Origin: Allobosea sp. WAO
Lineage (GTDB): Bacteria > Pseudomonadota > Alphaproteobacteria > Rhizobiales > Beijerinckiaceae
Direction: 5' to 3'
DNA: 64,000 nucleotides
NCBI RefSeq assembly: GCF_001509835.1
Contig: NZ_JXTJ01000012.1
Span: 124,001-188,000 of the forward strand
Part shown: one piece after another, positions 41,536 through 51,518 of the stretch
How the letters are laid out: each line of letters begins with the position of its first letter
Numbering within the stretch: position 1 is the stretch's first letter
Notes under the pieces: model-generated
What the model was told of the DNA's origin: nothing
The model's input: only the letters and a program-made list of their open reading frames with translations
Database searches by the model: none
Program-made: the position numbers and the translations under genes

Positions 41536-42524
41536 CAGTCGCCCTTCAGCTTGGCGAGGCCGTCCTGGGTATAGCTGATGCCGCTTTCGCGCTGGATGAC
41601 GATGATGTCCGACCAAGCGGCCTTGTAGCTCAGCTCCTTGAAGCCCTTTGTGTCCTTGAACTCCTTGGCGAGCCCGGACTTCAGGAAGTCGAAGGAGAGG
41701 AAGGCTTCCTTGATCTTGGCCTGGAGCTCAGGGTTGAGGTCATGGGCGATGCCGAAGGCGGTGCGCGGGAAGGGCGCGGATTCGTAGACGATGCGGATGT
41801 CGTCGCGCTTGAACATGCCGCGATCAGCCATGCGCTCAAGCACGCTGGAGGCGATGGGGGCGGCGTCATAGTCCTTATTGACCACGCCCATGATCGAATT
41901 GTCGTGCTTGCCGGAATAGAGGACCTCGTAGTCCTTGCCGGGCACGATGCCCTTCTCCTTGAACAGGATGCGCGGCGCCGTGTCGCCGGAGTTCGAGGAG
42001 GGCGCGACATGGGCGACGCGCTTGCCCTTGAGGTCGGCGATCGATTGGATCGGGCTGCCCTTGGGTACGATCAGCTGCAGCGTATAGCCGATCGAGTTGT
42101 CGTGCTTTTCCATCGCGACGATCGGCCGGAAGCCGGCGAGGTTGACCGCGAAGGGGGTCGGCCCGCTGGCGACGCCGGCAATGTGCAGGCGGCCGGAGCG
42201 CATCGCCTCGACCTGCGCCGCATAGGATTCGGCGCCGAACCATTTGACCTTCTTGCCAGTGATCTTGGACAGATGGGCCAGGAAGTCGGCGAAGACGTTC
42301 TCGTAGACCGACGGGTCCTCGACCGGCGTGTAGGAGAAGATCAGCGTGTCCGGATCCTTCTGCCGCGCCTTGTCCGCCGGTATGTCGGCGAGCAGATCGC
42401 CATCGGCGTCGCAATAGCGGGCATCGAGCGTGCCACGGTTGGGGCAATTCTGCGCCTGTGCCGGGTTCGCCAGGCCGAAGCCGAGCGCGATCAGGCAAAG
42501 CGACGCGATCTTGGCGCGTAGCAT
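41535..42524 (-). CDS. phnD: Phosphate/phosphonate-binding protein PhnD
   Basis: 329 aa with GGGAGG before the ATG. Signal peptide about 1-24 (LCLIALGFGLANPAQAQ). PhnD family features: LIFSYTPVEDPSVYENVFADFLAHLSK (in parts), YAAQVEAMRSGRLHIAGVASGPTPFAV, KGKRVAHVAPSSNSGDTAPR. The extra N-terminal Cys-containing stretch NCPNRGTLDARYCDADGDL is found in one PhnD subgroup. High-affinity periplasmic receptor; no C-P lyase genes lie in the window. Confidence 0.92.
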   Translation of the reverse strand: MLRAKIASLCLIALGFGLANPAQAQNCPNRGTLDARYCDADGDLLADIPADKARQKDPDTLIFSYTPVEDPSVYENVFADFLAHLSKITGKKVKWFGAESYAAQVEAMRSGRLHIAGVASGPTPFAVNLAGFRPIVAMEKHDNSIGYTLQLIVPKGSPIQSIADLKGKRVAHVAPSSNSGDTAPRILFKEKGIVPGKDYEVLYSGKHDNSIMGVVNKDYDAAPIASSVLERMADRGMFKRDDIRIVYESAPFPRTAFGIAHDLNPELQAKIKEAFLSFDFLKSGLAKEFKDTKGFKELSYKAAWSDIIVIQRESGISYTQDGLAKLKGD

Positions 42525-42551
42525 GGCAACCTCCCTGGAAGCGGCGCTCCG

Positions 42552-42590
42552 TTGATCGGGCGCATGTAATATTTCTTACACCCTGATCAA
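42552..42590. promoter_or_regulatory. Nested palindromes in front of phnD, candidate DeoR operator
   Basis: Two inverted repeats overlap: TGTAA-N6-TTACA (42565-42580) inside the larger pair TTGATC (42552-42557) and GATCAA (42585-42590); with one shifted base the outer arms extend to TTGATCGGG and CCCTGATCAA. It lies 28-66 bp upstream of the phnD start and between the regulator and transport genes. Probable control site for phnD expression. Confidence 0.55.
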
Positions 42591-42612
42591 AATTGGCCGG
42601 CTAAGCAAGGCT

Positions 42613-43398
42613 TTACGCGACCAGCCAGGCGATTCCTGCGCGTTGCCAGGCCTCGCGCAGGCGTGCCGGCGGCTCGGCATCGGTAACGATCATGCTGAAG
42701 GCTTTGGGATCGGCGATCCGCGCCGTGCCGGTCTGGTCGAATTTCGAGGCGTCCGCGACCCCGAGGACCTGGGCGGAGCGACTGATCGCGGCCTGGCGCA
42801 CGGCTATCTTCTCGAGGTCGAAATCCATCGGCGCGCCATCGTCGTCGAAGCCGCCGAAACCCAGAACGGCATAATCGAAGCGGAAGCCCATGATGCAGGC
42901 GATCGCCGCCTGGCCGACCAGCGAGCCATTGGCGCCGCGGGTGCTGCCGCCGGTGACGACGACGTCGAAAATGCCGTGATTGCAGAAGATCTGCGCGACG
43001 GAGACGCTCGAGGTCACCACGCGCAAGCCGGGTTTCTCCAGCAGGGCCCGCGCCACGGCCTCGACCGTCGTGCCGACATCGAGGAAGATGGAGGCGCCCG
43101 CCGGCACGATCTCGGCGACGGCTACGCCGATGCGCTGCTTGCCCTGCGGCGCCACCATCAGCTTCTGGGCATAGGCCGAGCGATAACCGCCGGAGGCGAG
43201 GCCCGCGCCGCCATGGAAGCGCTGCAGAAAGTTGCTGGCCTGCAACTGGATGATGTCCCGGCGAACCGTCTGCGCGGAGACGCCGAAGCGCTCCGCCAGG
43301 GTCTCGATGGTGGTGAAGCCGACCTGCTGGACGATTGCGAGAATCTGCTGCTGGCGTGGCGTCAGGCTCTTGGCGATGGAGGCATCTTCGTTGGTCAT
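42613..43398 (-). CDS. DeoR/GlpR family transcriptional regulator
   Basis: 261 aa from ATG at 43398. N-terminal DeoR helix-turn-helix (TPRQQQILAIVQQVGFTTIETLAERFGVSAQTVRRDI, in parts) with the conserved VRRD; C-terminal DeoRC sugar-phosphate domain (IFLDVGTTVEAVARAL, VTGGSTRGANGSLVG, and KFDQTGTARIAD). DeoRC regulators bind phosphorylated sugars or glycerol phosphate. Directly upstream of phnDCEE and the HAD gene, it likely senses a phosphorylated compound carried by this importer. Confidence 0.88.
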   Translation of the reverse strand: MTNEDASIAKSLTPRQQQILAIVQQVGFTTIETLAERFGVSAQTVRRDIIQLQASNFLQRFHGGAGLASGGYRSAYAQKLMVAPQGKQRIGVAVAEIVPAGASIFLDVGTTVEAVARALLEKPGLRVVTSSVSVAQIFCNHGIFDVVVTGGSTRGANGSLVGQAAIACIMGFRFDYAVLGFGGFDDDGAPMDFDLEKIAVRQAAISRSAQVLGVADASKFDQTGTARIADPKAFSMIVTDAEPPARLREAWQRAGIAWLVA

Positions 43399-43616
43399 GG
43401 GCGTGCCGGCAGTCCGCTCGCTGGGTGGTTCCCTGCTCAGCTCCAGCCTATGCGCCATAGCTGAGCGCCGCCTCGCCCTGGAGGGGCGACGCTCCCATCG
43501 AGACGCTTCAGGCGTCCCTTGTCCAGCACAACCTCTGAGCCGGCGGCCGATATCTCGCCTGGGCGGCTGGGGAACGTGGCCTGAGGCAGCAAAACACGCG
43601 CGTCAGGAAGCTCGGA

Positions 43617-44525
43617 TCAGAAGGTCCAGCCGATATCGAGCTGCACGAGGTGGCGGCTGAAATTGGTCAGGTCGAGCCTGCCCGGCTGGCCGTTCTCCTC
43701 GCCATAGACCTGAACGTTGTAGGCCAGCGAGACCGCGAGCTGCTCGGTCGCCTGCCAGTAAATGCCCGGGCCGACGAAGGTGGCGTGCCCGGCGAGCTTG
43801 CCAAAGCCGAGCGTGTCGTGCTGGCGCATATGGCGCACCTCGCCGCTCAGATAGACATCCTCGACGACCTGCCAGGCGAGCGCCCCGCCAATGACGGAAG
43901 TCGAGGCCCGTTGATGCGGCGAGGGGCCGGACCAGATCAGATTGTGCGACAGGTTGAAGGCGGCATGGAGCGTGTCGGGGATCAGGACCTTGTCGGCGAG
44001 CAGGCGCATCGTGGTGTTGTAGGTCGAGAAGCGGCCCTCGCCATGGCTCTCGTTGCGCTCAAGCCCGGCATCTATGCCCATCGTCAAGCCAAGGCCATGG
44101 CGGCCATGGCTGAGCAGGCGATAACGCGCCTCGAAGCCGCCGCCATAGGCCTTGTCCTTGAGCCCCTGACGCTCGATCTGCGAACGCGTCGTGCCGCCGA
44201 GCAGATAGGGACTGACCTCCAGGCAAGGCAGCAGGCCGTAGGAGCCCTGCAGCATTGCGCCGCGGCCCATGGAGCGGCCGCGACGGACGCCGCCATCGGC
44301 ATGGAGCGTCAGGCCGAGGCTACCGCGGCCGAGATCGGCGATGCCGGAACCGTCGGTGAAGCCGAAGGCGTCGGTCGGGGCGTCATCGTCATTGTCGCAG
44401 ACCGAGTTCGCCGTCTTCGGATCGGGCCTGCCTTCGATCGCTTGAGCGGTCGTGAAGGTGGAGAGGACACCGATTGCGAGACCGGTAGCCAATGCGCCGA
44501 GAGAAGGGAAGTTCGCCAAGATCAT
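43617..44525 (-). CDS. Outer-membrane beta-barrel hypothetical protein
   Basis: 302 aa. N-terminal signal (LGALATGLAIGVLSTFTTAQA). The mature part alternates polar and hydrophobic residues, with strands such as SLGLTLHADGGV, GLGLTMGIDAGLE, AAFNLSHNLIW and LAVSLAYNVQVYG, and ends VQLDIGWTF with terminal Phe, the outer-membrane insertion signal. It could be a porin-like or surface-display protein. It neighbours other secreted proteins and the autotransporter. Function unknown. Confidence 0.7.
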   Translation of the reverse strand: MILANFPSLGALATGLAIGVLSTFTTAQAIEGRPDPKTANSVCDNDDDAPTDAFGFTDGSGIADLGRGSLGLTLHADGGVRRGRSMGRGAMLQGSYGLLPCLEVSPYLLGGTTRSQIERQGLKDKAYGGGFEARYRLLSHGRHGLGLTMGIDAGLERNESHGEGRFSTYNTTMRLLADKVLIPDTLHAAFNLSHNLIWSGPSPHQRASTSVIGGALAWQVVEDVYLSGEVRHMRQHDTLGFGKLAGHATFVGPGIYWQATEQLAVSLAYNVQVYGEENGQPGRLDLTNFSRHLVQLDIGWTF

Positions 44526-44724
44526 GTATCCGCCATGTCAACCTGAAGGCTGCCATGGCGGGTACGGTCCTAAACCGGCGTGAAAATCAGCACGGCCAGC
44601 ATAGGCGCGGGCCGAAACCCGCCCCGTTTTCGTCGCAGCGGTTAACAGATCGCTTGCAGTCGATGTCGTCTTGTCGGGATCGGCGCCGCAATTCGCCGAT
44701 CCCCTTGCGTGAACGGTGTCGGAA

Positions 44725-45075
44725 CTAGCGCGACACGCCGCTGCAGCATCTCGTATTGCTGCTGCGTGACGAAGGGCGGGAATTGCCGAACTGGATTGCG
44801 GGTCCGTAGCGCCTGCGATCCGCTTCCATGCGGCGCCTATCCTCTGCGTTGCGTCTGGCAAAGGCCTGTTCGGCCCTGTAACGCGGGGTGTCGCGGACAT
44901 TGTAGCTCCGGCTCGGTACCGTCGAGGTCGGTCGCCATTGCTGCGTCTGCTTCAACCTGATCTGGGCGCTCGCCTCACTGGGCAGGGCGAGGCCGCCCAA
45001 GGCGAGCACGACGGCGGCGAGAAGCGCGCCGCCGGACAGGGCGCGGGCGGTGCGGGGCAAGCTGGTCGGCTTCAT
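44725..45075 (-). CDS. Secreted basic hypothetical protein
   Basis: 116 aa; GGAGTG upstream of the ATG. Signal peptide to about residue 37 (LLAAVVLALGGLALPSEASA). The mature part is Arg-rich and Gln/Tyr-rich (YRAEQAFARRNAEDRRRMEADRRR), mostly disordered or helical. No domain recognised. It is divergent from the small Cys-rich secreted protein. Confidence 0.55.
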   Translation of the reverse strand: MKPTSLPRTARALSGGALLAAVVLALGGLALPSEASAQIRLKQTQQWRPTSTVPSRSYNVRDTPRYRAEQAFARRNAEDRRRMEADRRRYGPAIQFGNSRPSSRSSNTRCCSGVSR

Positions 45076-45222
45076 CTGTCACTCCATGGTCGGCGGTCCA
45101 CAGAGCTAGCCGCTGCCTTCGCGCTGCGCTTCACCAGAACGGGGGAAGCGGCGCGAGCGATGCCGGGTCAGACTGGCGGCGAGAGGGCTGCACAACGCAG
45201 CGCCTTGAGTGGATGGGTGGAC

Positions 45223-45543
45223 ATGGCGCCGGTTTTTCTCGCCCTCGGGCTGCTCGTGTTCACGCAGACCTCGCCGGCGGAGGGACAGGCGAACTGCATC
45301 CGTGCCGGCGAACCTTCTTTCACGGGCAACAAGACCTTGGTGAACAGCTGCGGGCGGAGCGTCACCATCAGCTACAGCGACGATTTTTCCTGCGGGCCCG
45401 GCAAGGGGGGCTGCACGGTTCAGATCCGCGCCGGAAAGTCCGCAGTCATCTCGACACCGGCCGGGCAGGGCAATTCCTGGATCGCCTGCTGGGGCAGCAA
45501 GCGACCGCGCCCGGGCGCCGGCGGCGCTGTCCTCTGCGAGTGA
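45223..45543 (+). CDS. Small secreted cysteine-rich protein
   Basis: 106 aa from ATG at 45223; a GTG six bases earlier is also in frame and there is no clear ribosome site. Signal peptide (FLALGLLVFTQTSPAEG). Mature part: ANCIRAGEP, TLVNSCGRSVTISYSDDFSCG, GKGGCTVQIRAGKSAV, WIACWG and terminal LCE, giving six cysteines and probably three disulfides. I recognise no named family. Confidence 0.6.
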   Translation: MAPVFLALGLLVFTQTSPAEGQANCIRAGEPSFTGNKTLVNSCGRSVTISYSDDFSCGPGKGGCTVQIRAGKSAVISTPAGQGNSWIACWGSKRPRPGAGGAVLCE

Positions 45544-45562
45544 GCGCGGCCTCCGCCCGAGA

Positions 45563-48500
45563 TCAGAAGCTGATCCTGAGCTGGGCCGACCCACCGATGC
45601 GGCTGCCGCGGTCGGAGAGTTCGCCATCGAGGTTCAGGCCGAGCGAGACGCGCTCGCTGAGCTTTGCCGCGACACCGGCGCTGACGAGCGCGCTGTTGCG
45701 GCCGATCTCGGCGCCGGTCACCGCGAAGCTCGCGCCCGGCAACCCGGTCAGGCTCGCGGTCAGCCCGGCGTCGCGCTGGAAGTAATGCGCCCAGGCGGCT
45801 CGGACATAGCCGGTGACGGGAACGCCGGCGAGCGCGCTGTCGGCATCGAGCTGCAGGCCGAGCTCGCTGCGGCTGGTGACATCGCTGCGCCGCGCCAGCG
45901 CGAGCGCGCCATTGCTGGCGCCGGCCCAGTTCGCCTCGGCCACGGCCGGGCTGCGTGCGCGGGTCGCCTGAAGCGCTGCCAGCGGCGAGAGCGCAAGTCC
46001 GTTCCAGGCGAAGAGGGCGGTGCTCGCCTGCAGGCGCCCGCTCCAGGCGGTGGTGTCATAGGAGGAGGCGAGGCTGGAGCCGAGCGCAGGAATGCTGCGC
46101 CTGACATCGTTGTCGAGCCTTGCATAGCTCAGCGCCCCGCCGAGCTTGACCGGGCCGAGCCGGGTCACGCCATAGAGGCCGGCCTGGAACACGTCGGCAT
46201 CGATGCTGCCGAGCACGCCCGGCAGCGAGGCACGCGCCTTGCCGCCGGAGACCGCGATGCCGGCCACGGTGCCGGGCATCAGCCGGATGTCGAGACCCGT
46301 CGCCAGATGCGCGCTGTCGATGGTGCGCTTGGCGGTGCCGATCGCGGCGTTGCCGTCGTCTGCGCCATAGGAGCCATAGGCCGAGCCCCAGACCGAGTAG
46401 AAGGGGGCGTCGAGCCGGGAAGGGGCGGCGGGCTCGTCGGCCTCTTTGCGCACGAGGCCGGAGAAAGCGGCGCCACCCGGTCCGGCGCTGCCGGCTTCCA
46501 GTCGACCGGCCGCCATCGGGTCGAGCATCGTCCGCAGGAACTGATCGGAGGCGATATGGGCCATCGCCGGCGCGGCGCTGTGGATCTCGCCCGACAGGCT
46601 GTTCACCGCAGCCGGGATCGCCGCCGCCGACAGGTTGTAGATGCCGAACAGCGAGGACGGGTCGCCGCCATTGGCAATCGCCTTGTCGATGGACTTCGCG
46701 ATCGCATAGGCGTTGGCGGGTGCCGTCACGCCGATGATCCTCGGCCCGGCAGGCGGAGGCGTTGGGTCGACCGTGGGCGGTGTTGGCTCTGGCGGGGTGA
46801 CCGGGACATCGGGGCCGGGCTCGGGCGGGGTCAACGGCTTGGGAGCCAGGGTCAGCTGGACGTCGCCCGAGGTGTAGCCCACGGTGACGATCACGCCGTC
46901 TCCGAAGGGATTGGCGATGGTGTCGAAGCGCGTGCCGCCGAGCCCGCCTGTGGCGGACAGAAGCGTGTAGGGCGAGGAGAAGCGATAGGCACCGCCCAGC
47001 CCGACGAGCTGCAATGTGCCGGCGAGCGACGCCGTGCCCGCGACATCGGCCCGGTCGGCGCTCGCGCCCTGGATCTCGGCGCGATAGGTCGAGCCGGCCG
47101 TGAAGGCGAGGCTGCCGCCGATGGCGATGGTGCCGACCGAATTGCCGGGCGACAGCGTGCCGCCATTGATCTGGGTGGTCGTCACCGTGCCGTTGCCGCC
47201 CAGCGTTCCGCCGGGGTTCACCGTCACCTGCGAGGAGGCGCTGAGCACGCCGTTGACCGACAAGGTGCCGGCATTCACCGTGGTGGCGCCAGTATAGCCA
47301 TGGTTCCCGGTGAGGACGAGCTCGCCCGTGCCTTCCTTGCGCAGGGTGCCGGAGCCGGAGATCGCGCCCGTCTGCGTCACCTGCCCAGCTCGGTCAAAGA
47401 CAAGCGCGCCGCCGTTGTTGACCGCACCGCTGCCGAGCGTGCCGGTCGTGCCGCCATCGCCGACCTGCAGCGTCCTGCCGTTGTCGATGGTGGTCAGGCC
47501 GGTGCGGGTGTTGTTGCCGGTGAGGACGGTTGTGCCGGTACCGAGCTGCCGAAGCTCGCCGCTGCCGCCAATTGCGTTGGAAACGACGTACGTATTGCTC
47601 CGGTTCAGGTACAGCAGACCGTCGTTCGTCACTGCGCCGGAGCCGAGACTGCCGGTCGTGCCGCCGGAGCCGACCTGGATCCCGCCGCTCGCCGAGATGT
47701 GGGTTGTGCCGCTATAAGTATTCGCCCCCGTCAGGATCGCTCCGCCTGAACTGACATTGAGCGAGCCGGTGCCACCGATGGCGTTGGCGATCGTGATTGT
47801 GCCGCCAACCACCGCCCGATTGACGACGAGGACACCATTGTTCGTCACCGCGCCGCTGCCGAGCGTGCCGGTCGTGCCGCCATTGCCGATCTGTAGCGTC
47901 GAACCGGTGCTGACTGTCGTCGTGCCGGTGTAAAGATTTGCGCCCGTCAGGATCAGCGTGCCACCGCCCGACTGGGTCAGGGAGCCCGAGCCGCTGATGA
48001 CGCCGCTGAAGGTAACGTTGTCCGAGCGGTTGAAGGCCAAAGCGGAGTTGTTCACGACGTTGCCGGAGATCGAGCCGGTCGTGCCGCCACTGCCGATCTG
48101 CAGGGTGCCCGCCGAAATGGTGGTGCCGCCGGAATAGGTGCTCGTGCCGGTCAGGATCGTGGTGCCGGTACCAAGCTGCTGCAGGCTACCGGAACCGGTG
48201 ATCGCATTGGACACGACATGAATGTCGGTCCGGTCGAAGGCGAGGGTTCCGCTGTTCGAGACGCTGCCGGTGCCGAGCGAGCCGGTCGTGCCGCCATTGC
48301 CGATCTGCAGGGTGCCCGCCGAAATGGTGGTGCCGCTGCCATAGGCGTTCGTGCCGGTCAGAATCGTGGTGCCGGTTCCCAGCTGCTGCAGGCTACCGGA
48401 GCCGGCGATCGCGTTGGAAACGACATGGATGTCGGTCCGGTCGAACGCCAGGGTTCCGCTGTTCGTGACCGCGCCGGTGCCGAGGGTGCCGCTCGTGCCG

Positions 48501-49936
48501 CCATCGCCGACCTGCAGTGTACTGCCGCTACTGACGGTCGTCGTGCCGGTGTAGCTGTTGTTCCCGGTCAGGACAGCCGTGCCGGTGCCGCTCTGCCGAA
48601 AGGTGCCGCTGCCGCTGATATCGTTGGCGATGACGTGCCGATTTGTGCGGGCCGCCACTAATTGCCCGTCGTTCGTCACCGCGCCGGTGCCGAGAGTCCC
48701 GGTAGCGCTGTGATAGCCGATCGCGATACCGCTGTTCGTTCCGATGGTCGTCGTGCCGGAATAGGTGTTGTCAGCCGTCAGGTAGATGCCGCCGCCGATG
48801 ACGTTGAGCGAGCCCGCGCCGCTGATCGCGCTGGCGACGTCGCGAATAATCGCGATCGACGAGAATTTGAAAGCGAGCACGCCGTCATTGATGATCGCGC
48901 CGCTGCCGAGCGTGCCGGCCGCGCCGCCATCGCCCACCTGCAGCGTCGAGCCGGTGGTGATGGTGGTTCCGCCAGACCAGCCGTTCGTGCCGGTCAGAAT
49001 CAGCGTGCCGCCGCCGGACTGGGTGACGCTGCCCGAGCCGGTGATGTTGCCGGCGAAGGTGACGCTGTCCGAACGATTGAATGTCAAGGCGGCGTTGTTC
49101 GTGACGTTGCCGGTGATCGAACCGGTCGCGCCGCCATCGCCGATCTGCAGGGTGCCCGCCGAAATCGTGGTTCCGCCGGAATATGTGTTCGTGCCGGTGA
49201 GCGTCAGCGTGCCCGTGCCCTCCTTCGCGACGGCCAGCGTGCCGGCGCCGACCTCTGAATAGATCGCGCCCGAATAGGTGGTCGATTCGTTGAGGCCGCC
49301 GATGGTCAGCGTCGTGTTGCTGGCGGACCAGTTCCTGACGACGCCCCCGCCGCTCAGCGAGCCCAGGGTGACGGCATTCGCCGTATCAAACAGAGCGATC
49401 TGCCCGCTGGTGCCGGTCACGAAACGCGACATCCCGCCGACCGAACTGTCGCGGAACTGGATGTTGCCGGTGGTCAGGGTGTAGGTGACGTTGCTGCCGC
49501 TTGCCGCCGTGCCGTAGAAGAAGAAGGCGTTGCCGCCGACGTTGATCGTCTGGGTGCTGGCTGAGGCGTTTGAGATATCGCCAAATACCTGCATGCTCTG
49601 GCCGAGCGTGAGAGTGTAGGCGGCGGCGCCGGCATCGTATCTTATCCCGCCAAGAGAGGTATTTGCCGAGACCGACAATGCGGATGGCGCAGTCGTCCCA
49701 GCAAAGACGGCAGTGTCGCTGCTACTGCCCGGAGCCACGCCGGAAACCCAGTTCGCGCCGGCGTTGAAATCCACGCCCGGGCCGTTCCAGGTCTGATCCG
49801 CAGCTAGAACCTGGCCAGGCTGGAGCAGCAGCACGCCGGCGATGACGCCGGTTGCCAGCGCGCTCGCCGTAGGCCGGGGGCGGGGGGCGACGAGAGCGGT
49901 CGTGTGGCGCAGACTACGCTTCAGATGGGAAGGCAT
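45563..49936 (-). CDS. Autotransporter with repeated beta-strand (PATR) passenger
   Basis: 1457 aa from ATG at 49936 (GAGG 5 nt upstream). Extended signal peptide (to about residue 46, ending GQVLAA). The passenger (~47-1040) contains nine copies of a roughly 69-residue unit marked by TLQ(I/V)GDGGTTGTLGSG and LTGTNTYSGGTT, the autotransporter-associated beta-strand repeat. A Pro-rich linker (PLTPPEPGPDVP onward) joins it to a C-terminal beta-barrel (last ~280 residues), ending LRISF. Type Va secretion: the barrel exports the passenger as a surface beta-helix, likely an adhesin. No protease motif seen. Confidence 0.92.
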   Translation of the reverse strand: MPSHLKRSLRHTTALVAPRPRPTASALATGVIAGVLLLQPGQVLAADQTWNGPGVDFNAGANWVSGVAPGSSSDTAVFAGTTAPSALSVSANTSLGGIRYDAGAAAYTLTLGQSMQVFGDISNASASTQTINVGGNAFFFYGTAASGSNVTYTLTTGNIQFRDSSVGGMSRFVTGTSGQIALFDTANAVTLGSLSGGGVVRNWSASNTTLTIGGLNESTTYSGAIYSEVGAGTLAVAKEGTGTLTLTGTNTYSGGTTISAGTLQIGDGGATGSITGNVTNNAALTFNRSDSVTFAGNITGSGSVTQSGGGTLILTGTNGWSGGTTITTGSTLQVGDGGAAGTLGSGAIINDGVLAFKFSSIAIIRDVASAISGAGSLNVIGGGIYLTADNTYSGTTTIGTNSGIAIGYHSATGTLGTGAVTNDGQLVAARTNRHVIANDISGSGTFRQSGTGTAVLTGNNSYTGTTTVSSGSTLQVGDGGTSGTLGTGAVTNSGTLAFDRTDIHVVSNAIAGSGSLQQLGTGTTILTGTNAYGSGTTISAGTLQIGNGGTTGSLGTGSVSNSGTLAFDRTDIHVVSNAITGSGSLQQLGTGTTILTGTSTYSGGTTISAGTLQIGSGGTTGSISGNVVNNSALAFNRSDNVTFSGVISGSGSLTQSGGGTLILTGANLYTGTTTVSTGSTLQIGNGGTTGTLGSGAVTNNGVLVVNRAVVGGTITIANAIGGTGSLNVSSGGAILTGANTYSGTTHISASGGIQVGSGGTTGSLGSGAVTNDGLLYLNRSNTYVVSNAIGGSGELRQLGTGTTVLTGNNTRTGLTTIDNGRTLQVGDGGTTGTLGSGAVNNGGALVFDRAGQVTQTGAISGSGTLRKEGTGELVLTGNHGYTGATTVNAGTLSVNGVLSASSQVTVNPGGTLGGNGTVTTTQINGGTLSPGNSVGTIAIGGSLAFTAGSTYRAEIQGASADRADVAGTASLAGTLQLVGLGGAYRFSSPYTLLSATGGLGGTRFDTIANPFGDGVIVTVGYTSGDVQLTLAPKPLTPPEPGPDVPVTPPEPTPPTVDPTPPPAGPRIIGVTAPANAYAIAKSIDKAIANGGDPSSLFGIYNLSAAAIPAAVNSLSGEIHSAAPAMAHIASDQFLRTMLDPMAAGRLEAGSAGPGGAAFSGLVRKEADEPAAPSRLDAPFYSVWGSAYGSYGADDGNAAIGTAKRTIDSAHLATGLDIRLMPGTVAGIAVSGGKARASLPGVLGSIDADVFQAGLYGVTRLGPVKLGGALSYARLDNDVRRSIPALGSSLASSYDTTAWSGRLQASTALFAWNGLALSPLAALQATRARSPAVAEANWAGASNGALALARRSDVTSRSELGLQLDADSALAGVPVTGYVRAAWAHYFQRDAGLTASLTGLPGASFAVTGAEIGRNSALVSAGVAAKLSERVSLGLNLDGELSDRGSRIGGSAQLRISF
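47290..49220 (-). repeat. Tandem 207-bp repeats inside the autotransporter gene
   Basis: The nine passenger repeats are also similar at DNA level. The stretch starting GCAGGCTACCGGA at 48181 recurs at 48388, exactly 207 bp (69 codons) away, with only scattered third-position changes. The two most alike copies code for LAFDRTDIHVVSNAI twice. Such repeats permit unit gain or loss by recombination. Confidence 0.8.
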
Positions 49937-50728
<792 letters not shown>

Positions 50729-50838
50729 GAAGCGCTGGCCTTCTAGGCCCTGCGTCGCGTTCCTGTCAATCGCTTCCGACAGGAACATTCTTCGGACGGG
50801 CGATCAGCGCGCCGGACGGTTTTCAGAGAGGTCCTTTG

Positions 50839-51129
50839 ATGCGTTCCGTTCTCGATGTCGTGATGCTGGCGCTGAACCTCTATGTCTGGATCCTGATTGC
50901 CTCGGCCGTGCTCAGCTGGCTCATCGCGTTCAACGTCGTCAACACGCGCAACCAGTTCGTCGCCTCGGTCTGGGATTTCCTCTATCGCGTCACCGAGCCG
51001 GCGCTGCGGCCGATCCGCAACATGCTGCCCAATCTCGGCGGGATCGACATTTCGCCGATCATCCTGCTGCTCGGCATCTTCTTCATCCAGAGCGTGATCC
51101 AGCGCTACATCTACCCCAACGTCTTCTAG
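50839..51129 (+). CDS. YggT family protein
   Basis: 96 aa from ATG at 50839 (AGAGAGG upstream). Two hydrophobic segments (VVMLALNLYVWILIASAVLSWLI and ISPIILLLGIFFIQSVI) flank the conserved TEPALRPIRNMLP loop, diagnostic of YggT. Inner-membrane protein linked to osmotic tolerance or FtsZ/septum genes in other bacteria. Followed after 4 nt by the DUF167 gene, a conserved pair. Confidence 0.92.
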   Translation: MRSVLDVVMLALNLYVWILIASAVLSWLIAFNVVNTRNQFVASVWDFLYRVTEPALRPIRNMLPNLGGIDISPIILLLGIFFIQSVIQRYIYPNVF

Positions 51130-51133
51130 CCGG

Positions 51134-51448
51134 ATGGCCGCCTGGTCCGTCACGCCGGACGGGCTTGCGATCGCGATCCGCCTGACGCCACGCGGCGGGC
51201 GTGACAGTCTCGACGGGGTCGAGACGCTGGCCGATGGCCGGCAGGTGCTGAAGGCGCGGGTCCGGGCGGCGCCGAGCGAGGGTGGGGCCAATGCGGCGCT
51301 GGTCGCGCTGCTGGCCAAGGAGTTCGGTGTTTCCCGCTCGCAGGTTTCACTGACCGCAGGCGCGAGCGCGCGCCTGAAGCGCGTCGTCATCGATGCCGAT
51401 GCGACAGCATTGGCGGCGCTATTGCAGAGCCGGTTTTGCGCGATTTGA
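51134..51448 (+). CDS. DUF167 family protein (YggU-like)
   Basis: 104 aa. IAIRLTPRGGRDSLDG at the start, LKARVRAAPSEGGANAALVALLAKEFGVSRSQVSL (in parts) and the GASARLKRVVI strand are the YggU/DUF167 signature. Small cytosolic protein, function unknown. Adjacent yggT, as is widely conserved. Confidence 0.9.
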   Translation: MAAWSVTPDGLAIAIRLTPRGGRDSLDGVETLADGRQVLKARVRAAPSEGGANAALVALLAKEFGVSRSQVSLTAGASARLKRVVIDADATALAALLQSRFCAI

Positions 51449-51518
51449 TGCTGCGTTGCAGCAGAATCATGCGTTTCCGCTCTTGACGAGGGCACGCGCC
51501 TTCTGGCCCAACTGCGGC

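Noticed and set aside
45785..47749. Long rightward open frame opposite the autotransporter gene
   Set aside because: Antisense to a well-supported gene and lacking any recognisable motif.
47290..49220. Regularly spaced similar DNA segments, CRISPR-like at first sight
   Set aside because: Period is 207 bp and both repeats and intervals are coding in frame for the autotransporter passenger; no cas genes.
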